Made by a program: the position numbers and the translations under genes
Origin: an uncultured Collinsella sp.
Lineage (GTDB): Bacteria > Actinomycetota > Coriobacteriia > Coriobacteriales > Coriobacteriaceae
Direction of reading: 5' to 3'
DNA: 64,000 nucleotides
Assembly: GCA_900541685.1 (NCBI GenBank)
Contig: UQKM01000003.1
Coordinates: 75,975-139,974, forward strand
Shown: positions 51,591 through 60,849 of the stretch, piece by piece
Position numbering within the stretch: the stretch's first letter is position 1
How the letters are laid out: every line of letters starts with the position of its first letter
Notes under the pieces: model-generated
Seen by the model: the letters and a program-made list of their open reading frames with translations, nothing else
Databases searched by the model: none
Told to the model about the DNA's origin: nothing

Positions 51591-53228
51591 ATGGCAAAGA
51601 ACATTACGTTCAACACCGATGCCCGCGCTAAGCTCGCCAAGGGCGTCAACACCCTGGCCGACGCCGTTACCGTCACCATGGGCCCCAAGGGCCGCTACGT
51701 TGCGCTGCAGCGCACGTTCGGTGCCCCGACCATCACCAACGACGGCGTTTCCGTCGCTAAGGAGATTGAGCTCGAGGACAACATCGAGAACATGGGCGCT
51801 CAGCTGGTGAAGGAGGTTGCCACCAAGACCAACGACACCGTGGGTGACGGCACCACCACCGCAACCCTGCTCGCTCAGGCCATCGTCAACGACGGCCTGC
51901 GCAACGTCGCCGCTGGCGCCAACCCGCTGGCCATCCGTCGCGGCATCGACAAGGCCGTCAACGCCGCCGTCGCCGAGATGAAGAAGCAGGCCAAGCCGGT
52001 CGAGACCAAGGAGCAGATTGCTTCCGTCGGTACCATCTCCGCCGGTGACCCCGAGGTCGGCGAGAAGATCGCCGAGGCCATGGAGGTCGTGGGCAAGGAC
52101 GGCGTCATCACCGTCGAGGATTCCCAGACGTTCGACATCACCATCGACACCGTCGAGGGCATGCAGTTCGACAAGGGCTATGTCTCCGCTTACTTCGTCA
52201 CGGACAACGACCGCATGGAGGCCGTGATGAAGGATCCGTACATCCTCATCACTGACCAGAAGATTTCCAGCGTTCAGGACATCATGCCCGTTCTCGAGGC
52301 TGTCCAGCGCGCTGGCCGTGGCCTGCTCATCATCGCTGAGGACATCGACGGCGAGGCTCTGCCGACCCTGGTCCTCAACAAGATCCGTGGCGCCCTCAAC
52401 GTCTGCGCCGTCAAGGCCCCGGGCTACGGCGATCGCCGCAAGCGCATCCTCGAGGACATTGCCGTCCTCACCGGTGGCCAGGCTGCCCTGGACGAGCTGG
52501 GCGTGAAGGTCGCTGACATCACCGCCGATATGCTCGGTACCGCTAAGTCCGTCACCATCTCCAAGGACAACACCGTCGTCGTCGGCGGCGCTGGCTCTAA
52601 GGAGGCCATCGACGCCCGTATCGCTCAGATCAAGGGTGAGATGGAGAACACCACCTCTGACTTCGACCGCGAGAAGCTCCAGGAGCGCCTGGCCAAGCTC
52701 TCCGGTGGCGTTGCCGTCATCAAGGTCGGCGCTGCTACCGAGTCCGAGCTCAAGGAGATCAAGCATCGCGTCGAGGACGCCCTGCAGGCAACCCGCGCTG
52801 CTGTCGAGGAGGGCATTGTCGCTGGCGGCGGCGTCGCCTTCATGGACGCTGCTCCTGCGCTCGACGCTGTCGAGATCGACGACCCCGAGGAGAAGATCGG
52901 CGTCGACATCGTCAAGAAGGCTCTGACCGCTCCGGTCGCCACCATCGCCAAGAATGCTGGCTTTGAGGGTGCTGTCGTGGTCGACAAGGTTGCCGAGCTG
53001 CCCGCCGGCCAGGGTCTCAACTCTGCCAACGGCGAGTGGGGCGACATGATCGAGATGGGCGTCCTCGACCCCGTCAAGGTCAGCCGCGTCACCCTGCAGA
53101 ACGCTGCTTCTGTCGCCAGCCTGATCCTCATCACCGAGGCCACCGTCTCCGACGTGCCCAAGAACACTCAGCTTGAGGACGCTATCGCTGCTGCTACCGC
53201 TGGTCAGCAGGGCGGCGGTATGTACTAA
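51591..53228 (+). CDS. groEL: Chaperonin GroEL
   Basis: A 545-residue subunit of the 14-mer ATP-driven protein-folding chaperonin. Family motifs: TVTMGPKGRYVALQ, the ATP-binding NDTVGDGTTTATLLAQ, AVKAPGYGDRRK and the late VEEGIVAGGGVAF. The C-terminus ends GQQGGGMY, a short form of the GGM tail. TTTGGAGGATT precedes the ATG. Codon use is strongly biased, as for a highly expressed gene. A very large palindrome follows. Confidence 0.97.
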   Translation: MAKNITFNTDARAKLAKGVNTLADAVTVTMGPKGRYVALQRTFGAPTITNDGVSVAKEIELEDNIENMGAQLVKEVATKTNDTVGDGTTTATLLAQAIVNDGLRNVAAGANPLAIRRGIDKAVNAAVAEMKKQAKPVETKEQIASVGTISAGDPEVGEKIAEAMEVVGKDGVITVEDSQTFDITIDTVEGMQFDKGYVSAYFVTDNDRMEAVMKDPYILITDQKISSVQDIMPVLEAVQRAGRGLLIIAEDIDGEALPTLVLNKIRGALNVCAVKAPGYGDRRKRILEDIAVLTGGQAALDELGVKVADITADMLGTAKSVTISKDNTVVVGGAGSKEAIDARIAQIKGEMENTTSDFDREKLQERLAKLSGGVAVIKVGAATESELKEIKHRVEDALQATRAAVEEGIVAGGGVAFMDAAPALDAVEIDDPEEKIGVDIVKKALTAPVATIAKNAGFEGAVVVDKVAELPAGQGLNSANGEWGDMIEMGVLDPVKVSRVTLQNAASVASLILITEATVSDVPKNTQLEDAIAAATAGQQGGGMY

Positions 53229-53254
53229 GGCCGACAAGGTCTAGAACTCCCACC

Positions 53255-53399
53255 GGGAATCCGGGGGCGTGACGGGGGTTTCTCTCCGGAACGTCCTCGG
53301 ACATGCAAAGAGGCTCCGCATCGCGCTTCGCGCTGCGGAGCCTCTTTGCGTCCTGCGGAATGTTCCGGAGAGAAACCCCCGTCACGCCCCCGGATTCCC
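53255..53399. repeat. 145-nt palindrome after groEL: 38-bp outer and 16-bp inner perfect arms
   Basis: 53255-53292 and 53362-53399 are exact reverse complements over 38 bases. Inside, 53305-53320 and 53334-53349 are exact over 16. Only two 12-base interior bulges and a 13-base tip do not pair. The inner hairpin (GCAAAGAGGCTCCGCA) ends in TTTGC and could be the groEL terminator. The outer arms are much longer than a terminator needs. Confidence 0.85.
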
Positions 53400-53565
53400 T
53401 GCGTTTACGGCCTTGAGGTCGGCGGGCGGGGAAGGACGTGGTTGATAGGGATGCGTGTCCCCTTCGCTGTTTCGCGCTTTGCGCGAAAGGCGCGCTACTT
53501 TGGAATGGGTGGGGAACGTGGTTGTTGCGGCAACTGGTCCCAGCCATAAATTACCCTTGGCATAC

Positions 53566-53593
53566 TTGCGCGAACGATTGCTCGTGCTACACT
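53566..53593 (+). promoter_or_regulatory. Promoter of the riboflavin uptake operon
   Basis: TTGCGC (53566-53571) and TACACT (53588-53593) with a 16-base spacer lie just before the FMN riboswitch. Confidence 0.55.
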
Positions 53594-53606
53594 TGCAATT
53601 GCTGTT

Positions 53607-53785
53607 TCAGGGCGGGGTGGAATTCCCCACTGGCGGTAAATCGGGCGGTGTCAAAGGGGCGCCGTGGCGCAGGCGAGATGCCTGTGACCGAGCCGATGAG
53701 TCCGCGACCCGTGCGTACGTTGGTTCGCATGCCGGCTGAACTGGTGAAATCCCAGTACCAACGGTTAGAGTCCGGATGAAAGAGG
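53607..53785 (+). promoter_or_regulatory. FMN riboswitch (RFN element)
   Basis: The leader contains the conserved RFN blocks in order: TCAGGGCGGGGTGGAATTCC, then CCCACTGGCGGTAAA, a variable arm, CCGCGACCC, the GGTGAAATCCC block, the CCAACGGTTAGAGTCCGGAT block and GAAAGAGG. This is the FMN-sensing aptamer that switches riboflavin genes off when FMN is plentiful. It ends about a dozen bases before the ribU start, so control is probably of translation start or nearby termination. I see no separate T-run terminator. Confidence 0.95.
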
Positions 53786-53796
53786 CAGGTGATCTT

Positions 53797-54387
53797 ATGT
53801 CTGAACAGTCGCAGCATATCCATTTTGAGAACACGAATAGGTGGAGCACCAAACAGCTCGTTACTATGGCGTTGATGTGCGCCTTGGGAGCGCTGTTTAT
53901 GTATGTGCAGCTGCCCATCCTTCCCTCGGCGCCGTTTTTGACGTATGACCCGTCGCTGGTGCCGGCGATGGTGTGTGGATTTGCGTATGGCCCTGGTGCC
54001 GGCACTGCCGTTGCCGCCATGGCGATCGTTATCCATGCGCTCACTACGGGTGACTGGGTCGGCGCGCTTATGAACCTGGTTGCCACGCTGGGCTACATTC
54101 TGCCTGCGGCTATCGTCTACCAAAAGATGCACACCTACAAGGGTGCCGTGATTGGCCTGGCGCTCGGCGTCATTGCCGCTACGGCGCTGTCCATGGTCGC
54201 GAACCTGACCATCGGCGTTTGGTTCTGGTATGGCTCGGTTGATGTGATCGCCCCGCTCATGCTTCCCGCCGTTTTGCCGTTTAACCTTATCAAGACCGTG
54301 CTCAACTCGGTGTTGACGCTGGCGGTGTACAAGGCGGTCTCTAATCTCATCACGCCCAAGAAGGACCAGGTCAAAGGCCGCGCATGA
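53797..54387 (+). CDS. ribU: ECF transporter S component, riboflavin (RibU)
   Basis: A 196-residue membrane protein with about six spans, the size of ECF S components. The segment LVTMALMCALGALFMYVQLP and the DPSLVPAMVCGFAYGPGAG loop are typical of the RibU family. The FMN riboswitch before it identifies riboflavin as substrate. The ATG at 53797 has AGGCAGGTGA before it; the ATG at 53776 is part of the riboswitch. The stop overlaps the ATPase start. Confidence 0.9.
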   Translation: MSEQSQHIHFENTNRWSTKQLVTMALMCALGALFMYVQLPILPSAPFLTYDPSLVPAMVCGFAYGPGAGTAVAAMAIVIHALTTGDWVGALMNLVATLGYILPAAIVYQKMHTYKGAVIGLALGVIAATALSMVANLTIGVWFWYGSVDVIAPLMLPAVLPFNLIKTVLNSVLTLAVYKAVSNLITPKKDQVKGRA

Positions 54388-56288
54388 TTGAGTGTCGGGG
54401 CGTTTCCTTTAGCTATGACGGTGCCACACCGGCACTCGACGGCATCGATCTGAACATCGAGGATGGCGAGTTTTTCTGCATCCTCGGCGGCAACGGGTCG
54501 GGCAAGTCGACGTTCGCCAAGCATTTGAACGCGCTGCTGCAGCCCGATACGGGAACGGTGCGCGTCAACGGCATGGACGCGTCCGATCCCGAGCTGGTCT
54601 ACGACATTCGCTCGACCGCGGGCATGGTATTCCAGAACCCGGATGATCAGCTGGTGGCGACGCTTGTCGAGGACGATGTTGCCTTTGGTCCCGAAAACCT
54701 TGGGGTGGAATCGGCCCAGATCGCGCAGCGCGTACGCGAGGCACTGAAGGGCGTGGGTTTGGTGGGCTTCGAGCGCCACGAGACCCATGCACTTTCGGGC
54801 GGACAAAAGCAGCGCGTGGCGCTTGCCGGCGTGCTCGCCATGGAACCGCGCGTGCTCATTTTGGACGAGGCGTCCTCGATGCTCGATCCGCGCGGGCGCA
54901 AGGGCCTTATGAAGGTTTGCCGCGTGTTGCACGCTCGCGGCATGACCATCGTGATGATTACGCACTTTATGGAAGAGGCCGCCGAGGCCGATCGTGTCGC
55001 GGTGTTTCGGGCGGGGCGCGTTGCCATGCTCGGTACGCCCGAGGAAATCTTGACGCGGGCGGACGAACTTGCGCAGCTCAACTTGGATATGCCGGCGTCG
55101 TGCTGTCTAGGTAGGGCACTTCGTGCGAAGGGCGTACCCGTTTGCGCGCAGGTGCGTGAGGCGGATATGGTCGCCGAGATTGCGCAGGCTTATGCCGAGC
55201 GGAGTGGGGTAGACATCGTGGGGCGGCCCTTTGAGTCCGATCCTCGTATGCTCGACAACGCATCCTCTGCAAACGATGGAACAGCAGCGTCGGAGCCCGT
55301 CATAGAGCTATCCCATGTTTCGTACAGTTATTCGCTCAGTCCGCGCGAGCGCCGCCGCTGGCATAAGCGCTCGGTCACTGCGGGCAAATCGAGCAAACAG
55401 GCTCTCTGGGGAAACGACCCCAGCAGTCCGTGGGCGCTGCGCGATGTATCGCTGACGGTGCGTTGCGGCGAGTTCCTGGGCTTGGCAGGTCATACCGGTT
55501 CGGGTAAGTCGACGCTGGTCCAGCATCTCAACGGTTTGATTCGCCCCCAGGAGGGATCCGTTCGCGCGCTGGGGCTCGACCTATCAAACAAGAAAGACGC
55601 CGCTGCGGTTAAGGCCAAGGTCGGCGTGGTATTTCAGTATCCTGAGCGTCAGCTGTTTGCCGAAACCGTGGCGCAGGACGTGGCGTTTGGTCCGCACAAC
55701 CTTGGCTTGCCGCAAGATGAAGTCGACCGTCGTGTCGAGTCATCACTCTCGCGCGTGGGCCTCGATCTTTCCACGGTCGGCGACAAGAGTCCCTTTGAGC
55801 TTTCGGGCGGTCAGCAACGGCGTGTGGCGTTTGCCGGCGTGCTTGCCATGGAACCCGAGGTCCTGGTGCTCGACGAGCCCATGGCGGGGCTCGATCCGGC
55901 GGCGCGCAGTGATTTCCTGGAGCTTATCGATCGACTTCACCATGGGGGCCTGACCGTCGTCATGGTCTCACACAGTATGGATGACCTTGCCAATTGCTGC
56001 GACCGTATTGTCGTGATGAATGAGGGCGCGGTGTTTGCCGAGGGCACGCCCGCTCAGGTTTTTGCGCGTGCGGATGAGCTTAAATCAATCGGCTTGGGTG
56101 TTCCCGCTGCCCAGCGCATGGCGCTGGCGCTTGCGGAAGCGGGCGTGCCGCTGCGTTGCGGCGGGCTCTATACGGTTGAGTCGTTGGCCGACGAGTTGGC
56201 AGATTTGCTGATCGGTCGCTCAGACGGTTCTTCTAACGTCACGGACATTGCTAAATCCAAGACGGTCGCGCGAGAGGAGGGCTGCTAA
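54384..56288 (+). CDS. ecfA: ECF transporter ATPase, two ATPase domains fused
   Basis: A 634-residue protein joining the two ECF ATPases that are usually separate (EcfA1 and EcfA2). Domain 1 has GGNGSGKST near residue 34, LSGGQKQR and LILDEASSMLDP. Domain 2 begins near 310, with GHTGSGKST near 370, LSGGQQRR and LVLDEPMAGLDP. Note the Ala-Ser in place of Pro-Thr in the first Walker B extension. It overlaps ribU by 4 bases and ecfT by one. It hydrolyses ATP to drive riboflavin uptake. Confidence 0.9.
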   Translation: MIECRGVSFSYDGATPALDGIDLNIEDGEFFCILGGNGSGKSTFAKHLNALLQPDTGTVRVNGMDASDPELVYDIRSTAGMVFQNPDDQLVATLVEDDVAFGPENLGVESAQIAQRVREALKGVGLVGFERHETHALSGGQKQRVALAGVLAMEPRVLILDEASSMLDPRGRKGLMKVCRVLHARGMTIVMITHFMEEAAEADRVAVFRAGRVAMLGTPEEILTRADELAQLNLDMPASCCLGRALRAKGVPVCAQVREADMVAEIAQAYAERSGVDIVGRPFESDPRMLDNASSANDGTAASEPVIELSHVSYSYSLSPRERRRWHKRSVTAGKSSKQALWGNDPSSPWALRDVSLTVRCGEFLGLAGHTGSGKSTLVQHLNGLIRPQEGSVRALGLDLSNKKDAAAVKAKVGVVFQYPERQLFAETVAQDVAFGPHNLGLPQDEVDRRVESSLSRVGLDLSTVGDKSPFELSGGQQRRVAFAGVLAMEPEVLVLDEPMAGLDPAARSDFLELIDRLHHGGLTVVMVSHSMDDLANCCDRIVVMNEGAVFAEGTPAQVFARADELKSIGLGVPAAQRMALALAEAGVPLRCGGLYTVESLADELADLLIGRSDGSSNVTDIAKSKTVAREEGC

Positions 56289-57088
56289 TGGAGGCGTTTT
56301 CGTTTGGCAGCTACTATCCCGGCGATAGTGCAATCCACCGCCTGGACCCGCGAACTAAGTTGCTCTTGGGCTTTGTGTTTCTGATCACGACGCTCACGGT
56401 CGGCAGCTTCCGCGGGCTGGCCCCGGTCGCAATCTTCGTTGTCCTGATCTATACCGTGTCCCGGGTGCCGGCTCGTCGCGTCCTGTCATCGATGGCGCCA
56501 CTGCTGGCGATCGTCGCGGTGGTCGCGGTGCTCAACCTGTTTTCCGACCAAAGCGGGCGCATTCTGTGGCAGCTCGGCCTTTTGCAGATAAGCGAGGGCT
56601 CGCTGCATTCCGCCGCCTTTATGGCGTGCCGCCTGACCTTGATGATGGCCGGCATGAGCGCCATTACGCTCACCACACCGACGCTCGACCTCACCGCGGG
56701 CTTTGAGCGCCTGCTCGCGCCGTTTGCGCGTGTGGGACTTCCTGCGCACGAGCTCGGCATGATTATGGGTATCGCGCTGCGCTTTATGCCGCAGTTTGCC
56801 ACCGAGATGAAGCAGACGGCCGATGCGCAGGCGAGCCGCGGCGCGCGCGTGACGGGAGGCCCGCTCGGCGGCGTTCGTATGCTTGGCAGTGTGGCGATTC
56901 CGCTGTTCACGGGTGTGTTCCGTCATGCCGAGACGTTGTCTGCCGCCATGGATGCCCGTTGCTATCATGGCGAGCAGGGCCGCACGCGTTTGCATGCGCT
57001 TGCGTTTGGCCGTGGCGATGCGTTGGCGGCGGTGGTGACGACGTTGCTGCTCATCTGCGTCATCGTCATCAATCTTCAACTTGTTTAG
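56288..57088 (+). CDS. ecfT: ECF transporter transmembrane component EcfT
   Basis: A 266-residue protein with about five spans that couples the ATPases to the S component. It has the family start (Y.PGDSAIHRLDPRTKLLLG) and the coupling-helix Ala-Arg-Gly motif region TADAQASRGARVTGGPL. Its start shares a base with the ecfA stop. With ribU and ecfA it makes a complete, dedicated riboflavin ECF transporter. Two flavoprotein-like genes follow. Confidence 0.9.
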   Translation: MEAFSFGSYYPGDSAIHRLDPRTKLLLGFVFLITTLTVGSFRGLAPVAIFVVLIYTVSRVPARRVLSSMAPLLAIVAVVAVLNLFSDQSGRILWQLGLLQISEGSLHSAAFMACRLTLMMAGMSAITLTTPTLDLTAGFERLLAPFARVGLPAHELGMIMGIALRFMPQFATEMKQTADAQASRGARVTGGPLGGVRMLGSVAIPLFTGVFRHAETLSAAMDARCYHGEQGRTRLHALAFGRGDALAAVVTTLLLICVIVINLQLV

Positions 57089-57118
57089 GCGCGATTCGAG
57101 CGCAGGAAAGGGGTCCCT

Positions 57119-57565
57119 ATGACCGACAACGACCGCACGGCGCAGCTCGAGCGCGCCTGTTCGTATCTTAGGCGTATTCCGGCGTGGTATCTCGCCACGA
57201 TCGACGTGACGGACGGACATCAGCCGCGCGTGAGGCCGTTCTCGTTTGCCATGGTCGATGATGGCAAGCTGTGGTTTTGCACCTCGCGCGATAAGGACGT
57301 GTGGGCCGAGCTCAGCGCGAACCCCAAGTTTGAGGTTTCGGGTTGGAAACCGGGGGAGTGTTGGATTGTGCTGACCGGCGAGGCCGCGCTCGAGGACGAC
57401 GCGGTTGCGAGCGACAAGGTGCGTCAAGCGGGTTTTAAGCACATGGCGGGCATCGGCGAGGAACACGAGAGTGCCAATGACGGCCGCCTTGCGTTTTTCT
57501 CGGTCCGCAATATCGTCGCCCGCTTCTGCGATATCGACGGCAGCGAGGAGCGCCTGGAGCTTTAA
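57119..57565 (+). CDS. Pyridoxamine 5'-phosphate oxidase-fold flavin-binding protein
   Basis: A 148-residue split-barrel protein of the PPOX family, which usually binds FMN or F420. Typical blocks are IPAWYLATIDV, PRVRPFSFAMVDDGKLWFCTS and the later VSGWKPGECWIVLTGEAAL. AGGAAAGGGG precedes the ATG. It follows ecfT by 30 bases and may share the riboswitch-led transcript. A paralogue lies 54 bases downstream. Substrate unknown. Confidence 0.85.
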   Translation: MTDNDRTAQLERACSYLRRIPAWYLATIDVTDGHQPRVRPFSFAMVDDGKLWFCTSRDKDVWAELSANPKFEVSGWKPGECWIVLTGEAALEDDAVASDKVRQAGFKHMAGIGEEHESANDGRLAFFSVRNIVARFCDIDGSEERLEL

Positions 57566-57619
57566 CCCTAGGGCAGCTAAAGCAGCCCCGACCCAAAAAG
57601 ACTAGTGCCAGGAGGACAC

Positions 57620-58030
57620 ATGGACGGATTGAATACAGTGTTGGAGTATCTGACGTCGGTGCCGGCATGGTATTTGGCGACGAGCGTTGACGGGCAGCCG
57701 CATGCGCGTCCGTTTTCGTTTGCGCAGATCCAGGACGGCAAGCTGTGGTTTGTAACGGCGCGCGCCAAAGACGTGTGGCAAGAGCTGCTGCAAAATCAAC
57801 GCTTCGAGGCTACGAGTTGGTGGCCGGGCCATGGCTGGCTCATCTTGCGCGGGCATGCGGGTCTGGATGACCAGGCCGCTCCCGATATGCGCGAGGCAGG
57901 CTGGAAGCACCTGGAGCGCCTAGGCGAGCACTACGAGGGCGCAGACGATCCCACGCTCGTCTTCTTTAGCGTGGAGGAACCCGAGGCCTTTATCTGCAAC
58001 CATGACGAATGGGTGCCGGTCGAGTTCTAA
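57620..58030 (+). CDS. Second PPOX-fold flavin-binding protein
   Basis: A 136-residue paralogue of the preceding gene (VPAWYLATSVDGQPHARPFSFAQIQDGKLWFVT aligns block by block; about half the residues agree). AGGAGGA precedes the ATG at 57620. Tandem duplication behind a riboflavin importer suggests FMN-dependent oxidoreductases, although heme- or F420-binding members exist. Function unknown. Confidence 0.83.
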   Translation: MDGLNTVLEYLTSVPAWYLATSVDGQPHARPFSFAQIQDGKLWFVTARAKDVWQELLQNQRFEATSWWPGHGWLILRGHAGLDDQAAPDMREAGWKHLERLGEHYEGADDPTLVFFSVEEPEAFICNHDEWVPVEF

Positions 58031-58174
58031 AAGAGTTCTCCCGCGGCCCCAACAATTTAAATACCCATCTGTGTCGGGCTCCACATCGCAACGGTACCGC
58101 AAGGTGCACCGGGCGGTGTGGGGCCCGCATTTATTTGTCAATTCTTTCGAGTGAATGTGTCGGGACTGTTTCAA

Positions 58175-58209
58175 TGCATGAATATGCAAAAGATTTGCGT
58201 AGATATGCA
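58175..58209. promoter_or_regulatory. Tandem ARG boxes (ArgR operator) upstream of argC
   Basis: TGCATGAATATGCA (58175-58188) is a perfect TGCAT-N4-ATGCA repeat; TGCGTAGATATGCA (58196-58209) repeats it with one change. They are 21 bases apart start to start, the two-turn spacing of paired ArgR sites. A weaker TGCATAACTGCA is at 58268-58279. They should repress argCJBD when arginine is present. Confidence 0.65.
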
Positions 58210-58294
58210 TCTTTTGGTGCTAAAGTTTCAACCCACTTCATAACGACGGCTGCAGGATGCGCATTGGTGCATAACTGCAGACAAGGAGTCTGAT

Positions 58295-59365
58295 ATGTCT
58301 TTAAAGGTTGGAATCGTCGGTGCGGCTGGATATGCCGGCGCCGAGCTCATTCGCCTCGTACTCGGCCATCCCGAGTTTGAACTTGTTGCCATCACGTCCA
58401 ACGCCGATGCCGGCCAGCCGTTGTCTGCGGTGTACCCGAGCTTCACCGGCGTAAGCGATCTTGTCTTCACGACGCACGATGCCCCCGAGCTCAAGAACTG
58501 TGACGCGGTCTTTTTGGCCGTGCCGCACACGGCTGCCATGGCACAGGTGCCCGCCCTGCTTGCCGCGGGAGTCTCCTGCATTGACCTCTCGGCCGACTAT
58601 CGCCTGAGCGATCCGGCCATCTTTGAGGCCTGGTATGCCGCCGAGCACACGAGTCCCGAGCTACTCAAGAGCCGAGCCTTTGGTCTGCCCGAGCTGTTCT
58701 GCCAGGATTTGGAGACCGCTGCATCCGACCACGCCGACGGCAAGCCCGTGCTGGTCGCCTGCGCCGGTTGCTATCCCACCGCAACGAGCCTTGCCGCCGC
58801 GCCTGCCGTGCGCGCCGGCTGGGTTGCCCAGAGCGGCCCCGTAATCGTTGACGCTATCAGCGGTGTAACGGGTGCCGGTAAGTCCTGCAACGCCCGTACG
58901 CATTTTTGCAGCGCGGACGAAAACCTGGAGGCCTATGGCGTGGGCAAGCATCGTCACACGCCCGAAATCGAGCAGATCTTGGGCCTAACCGATCGCGTCG
59001 TCTTTACCCCGCACCTGGCACCGCTCAAGCGCGGTCTGCTCTCTACGGTGACGATGCCGCTTACGCCGCAGGCTATCGACACGCTGGCCCTTGAGGACGT
59101 TGTCGACCATTACAAGCAGTTCTACGCCGGTCGCACCTTCGTGCGCGTGCTCGATGCCGGCCAGCAGCCCAAAACGGCTTCGGTCGTCGGCACCAACGCC
59201 GCCCAGATCGGCCTCGCGCTCAACAAGCGCGCGGGCGTTCTGGTGGCTACGGGCGCCATCGATAATCTGTGCAAGGGTGCAGCAGGCCAGGCGGTCCAGT
59301 GCGCCAACATCGTCTTTGGTTTTGACGAGCGACGAGGCTTGCCCACAGTGGCGTGCCCGGTGTAG
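58295..59365 (+). CDS. argC: N-acetyl-gamma-glutamyl-phosphate reductase
   Basis: A 356-residue NADPH-dependent enzyme, third step of arginine synthesis (N-acetylglutamyl phosphate to the semialdehyde). It has the Rossmann start VGIVGAAGYAGAELIRL, the catalytic Cys in ACAGCYPTATSL and the substrate loop SGVTGAGKSCNARTHFC. AAGGAGTC precedes the ATG. First gene of argCJBD; tandem ARG boxes lie about 90 bases upstream. Confidence 0.95.
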   Translation: MSLKVGIVGAAGYAGAELIRLVLGHPEFELVAITSNADAGQPLSAVYPSFTGVSDLVFTTHDAPELKNCDAVFLAVPHTAAMAQVPALLAAGVSCIDLSADYRLSDPAIFEAWYAAEHTSPELLKSRAFGLPELFCQDLETAASDHADGKPVLVACAGCYPTATSLAAAPAVRAGWVAQSGPVIVDAISGVTGAGKSCNARTHFCSADENLEAYGVGKHRHTPEIEQILGLTDRVVFTPHLAPLKRGLLSTVTMPLTPQAIDTLALEDVVDHYKQFYAGRTFVRVLDAGQQPKTASVVGTNAAQIGLALNKRAGVLVATGAIDNLCKGAAGQAVQCANIVFGFDERRGLPTVACPV

Positions 59366-59499
59366 CACATTCGATTGTTGACGATTTGGTAGTCGGGCAT
59401 CGAGTGGGGCGCCACTCTTAAGCTGGTCTCATGATTGTGGCTGGCATGGCGCACCAACCGATGCCCATTTTTTGTTTGACATAAGGAGCCATAAAGACG

Positions 59500-60768
59500 A
59501 TGAATACAGAGCAGTTCGATATCAAGATTCGTGCCGTAGAGGGCGGCGTAACGGCGGCAGCCGGCTTTAAGGCGGCGGGCATCCATGCCGGATTCCGCAA
59601 GAATCCCGAGCGCCTGGATTACGCGCTCGTCGTGCCCGATAAACCCTGTCCCGGGGCCGGCGTGTTTACGACTAACCGCTTTTGTGCGGCGCCCGTGCAG
59701 GTGAGCCGTGCCAACCTGGGCGGCGCCGACAAGGGCTACGGAACCATCGCCGGCGTTTCGGTCAACTCTGGCAATGCCAACGCCGCCACGGGTGAGACCG
59801 GCCTTGCATGCGCGCACGAGACGTGCAGCATCGCATCGCAGGTCATCGGCTGCGAGCCCCAGCAGATTCTGGTTGCCTCCACGGGTGTGATTGGCCAGAT
59901 TCTGCCGATCGACACGTTTGAGACCGCCATTCCTGCTGCCTACGAGGCACTTTCCGCTCACGGTGGCGCCGATGCCGCTCGCGCCATCATGACGACCGAC
60001 ACGCACTCCAAGGAGTACGCCGTATCCTACGTCAGTGAGGCTGCGGGTCATGCGGGCAATGTCTATACGGTAGGCGGAATGTGCAAGGGCTCGGGCATGA
60101 TCATGCCCAATATGGCCACCATGATCGCAGTTATCACCACCGATGCCCCCGTCGAGCCTGCGGCACTTCATGCCCTGCTGCTCTCGACCGTCAAGCAGAC
60201 CTTTAACAAGGTAACGGTCGATTCCGACACCTCGACCAACGACACCTGCATCATGCTTGCCTCCGGCGCCGCTGCCGCAGATGCCGAGCCTATCGTCGAG
60301 GGCTCCGATGCCTTTGACGAGTTGGCATTTGCCGTGCACGAGGTGTGCGAGAGCCTGGCGCGCAATATCGCCGCCGATGGTGAGGGCGCATCCAAGCTTG
60401 TTACGGTCAACGTTACCGGCGCCGCCAACGACGAGGAGGCCGATATCGCCGCCCGTGCCGTTGCTAACTCGCCGCTCGTTAAGACCTGCATCGCCGGCCA
60501 CGACTGCAACTGGGGCCGCGTTGCTATGGCGCTTGGCAAGTGCGGCGTGAAGTTTAATCAGGAAGACGTTTCCATCGACATGATGGGCATGCCTGTCTGT
60601 CGCGATGGTCTGACTGTTCCCTTTGACGAGGACGAGGCTCTACGACGTTTCGAGGCGCCCGAGATCGTGATCTCGGCCGACCTGGGCGCAGGCGACGCGG
60701 CAACGACCGTGTGGACCTGCGACCTCACGCATGAGTACATCTCCATTAACGGCGACTACCGTTCCTAG
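59500..60768 (+). CDS. argJ: Bifunctional ornithine acetyltransferase/N-acetylglutamate synthase
   Basis: A 422-residue enzyme that recycles the acetyl group from N-acetylornithine to glutamate. It cleaves itself before the nucleophile Thr207 in PNMATMIAV. Other family motifs: GVFTTNRFCAAPV near the N-terminus, VGGMCKGSGMIMPN before the cleavage site and CNWGRVAMALG in the beta chain. AAGGAG lies 14 bases before the ATG. The 134-base gap after argC has no terminator that I see. Confidence 0.95.
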   Translation: MNTEQFDIKIRAVEGGVTAAAGFKAAGIHAGFRKNPERLDYALVVPDKPCPGAGVFTTNRFCAAPVQVSRANLGGADKGYGTIAGVSVNSGNANAATGETGLACAHETCSIASQVIGCEPQQILVASTGVIGQILPIDTFETAIPAAYEALSAHGGADAARAIMTTDTHSKEYAVSYVSEAAGHAGNVYTVGGMCKGSGMIMPNMATMIAVITTDAPVEPAALHALLLSTVKQTFNKVTVDSDTSTNDTCIMLASGAAAADAEPIVEGSDAFDELAFAVHEVCESLARNIAADGEGASKLVTVNVTGAANDEEADIAARAVANSPLVKTCIAGHDCNWGRVAMALGKCGVKFNQEDVSIDMMGMPVCRDGLTVPFDEDEALRRFEAPEIVISADLGAGDAATTVWTCDLTHEYISINGDYRS

Positions 60769-60849
60769 ATTCCAGGCACGCTGCGCATCTTGCCGCGATT
60801 GCGGACAGCGGAGCACGGCGCGATAACGATACGAAAGACGAGGCAGACT

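Noticed and set aside
51582..53237. 551-residue minus-strand frame opposite groEL
   Set aside because: Shadow of groEL codon bias; Leu/Asp/Gly/Val-rich with no recognisable domain.
53776..53797. ATG at 53776 as the ribU start
   Set aside because: It lies inside the conserved 3' block of the FMN riboswitch; the ATG at 53797 has a better ribosome site.
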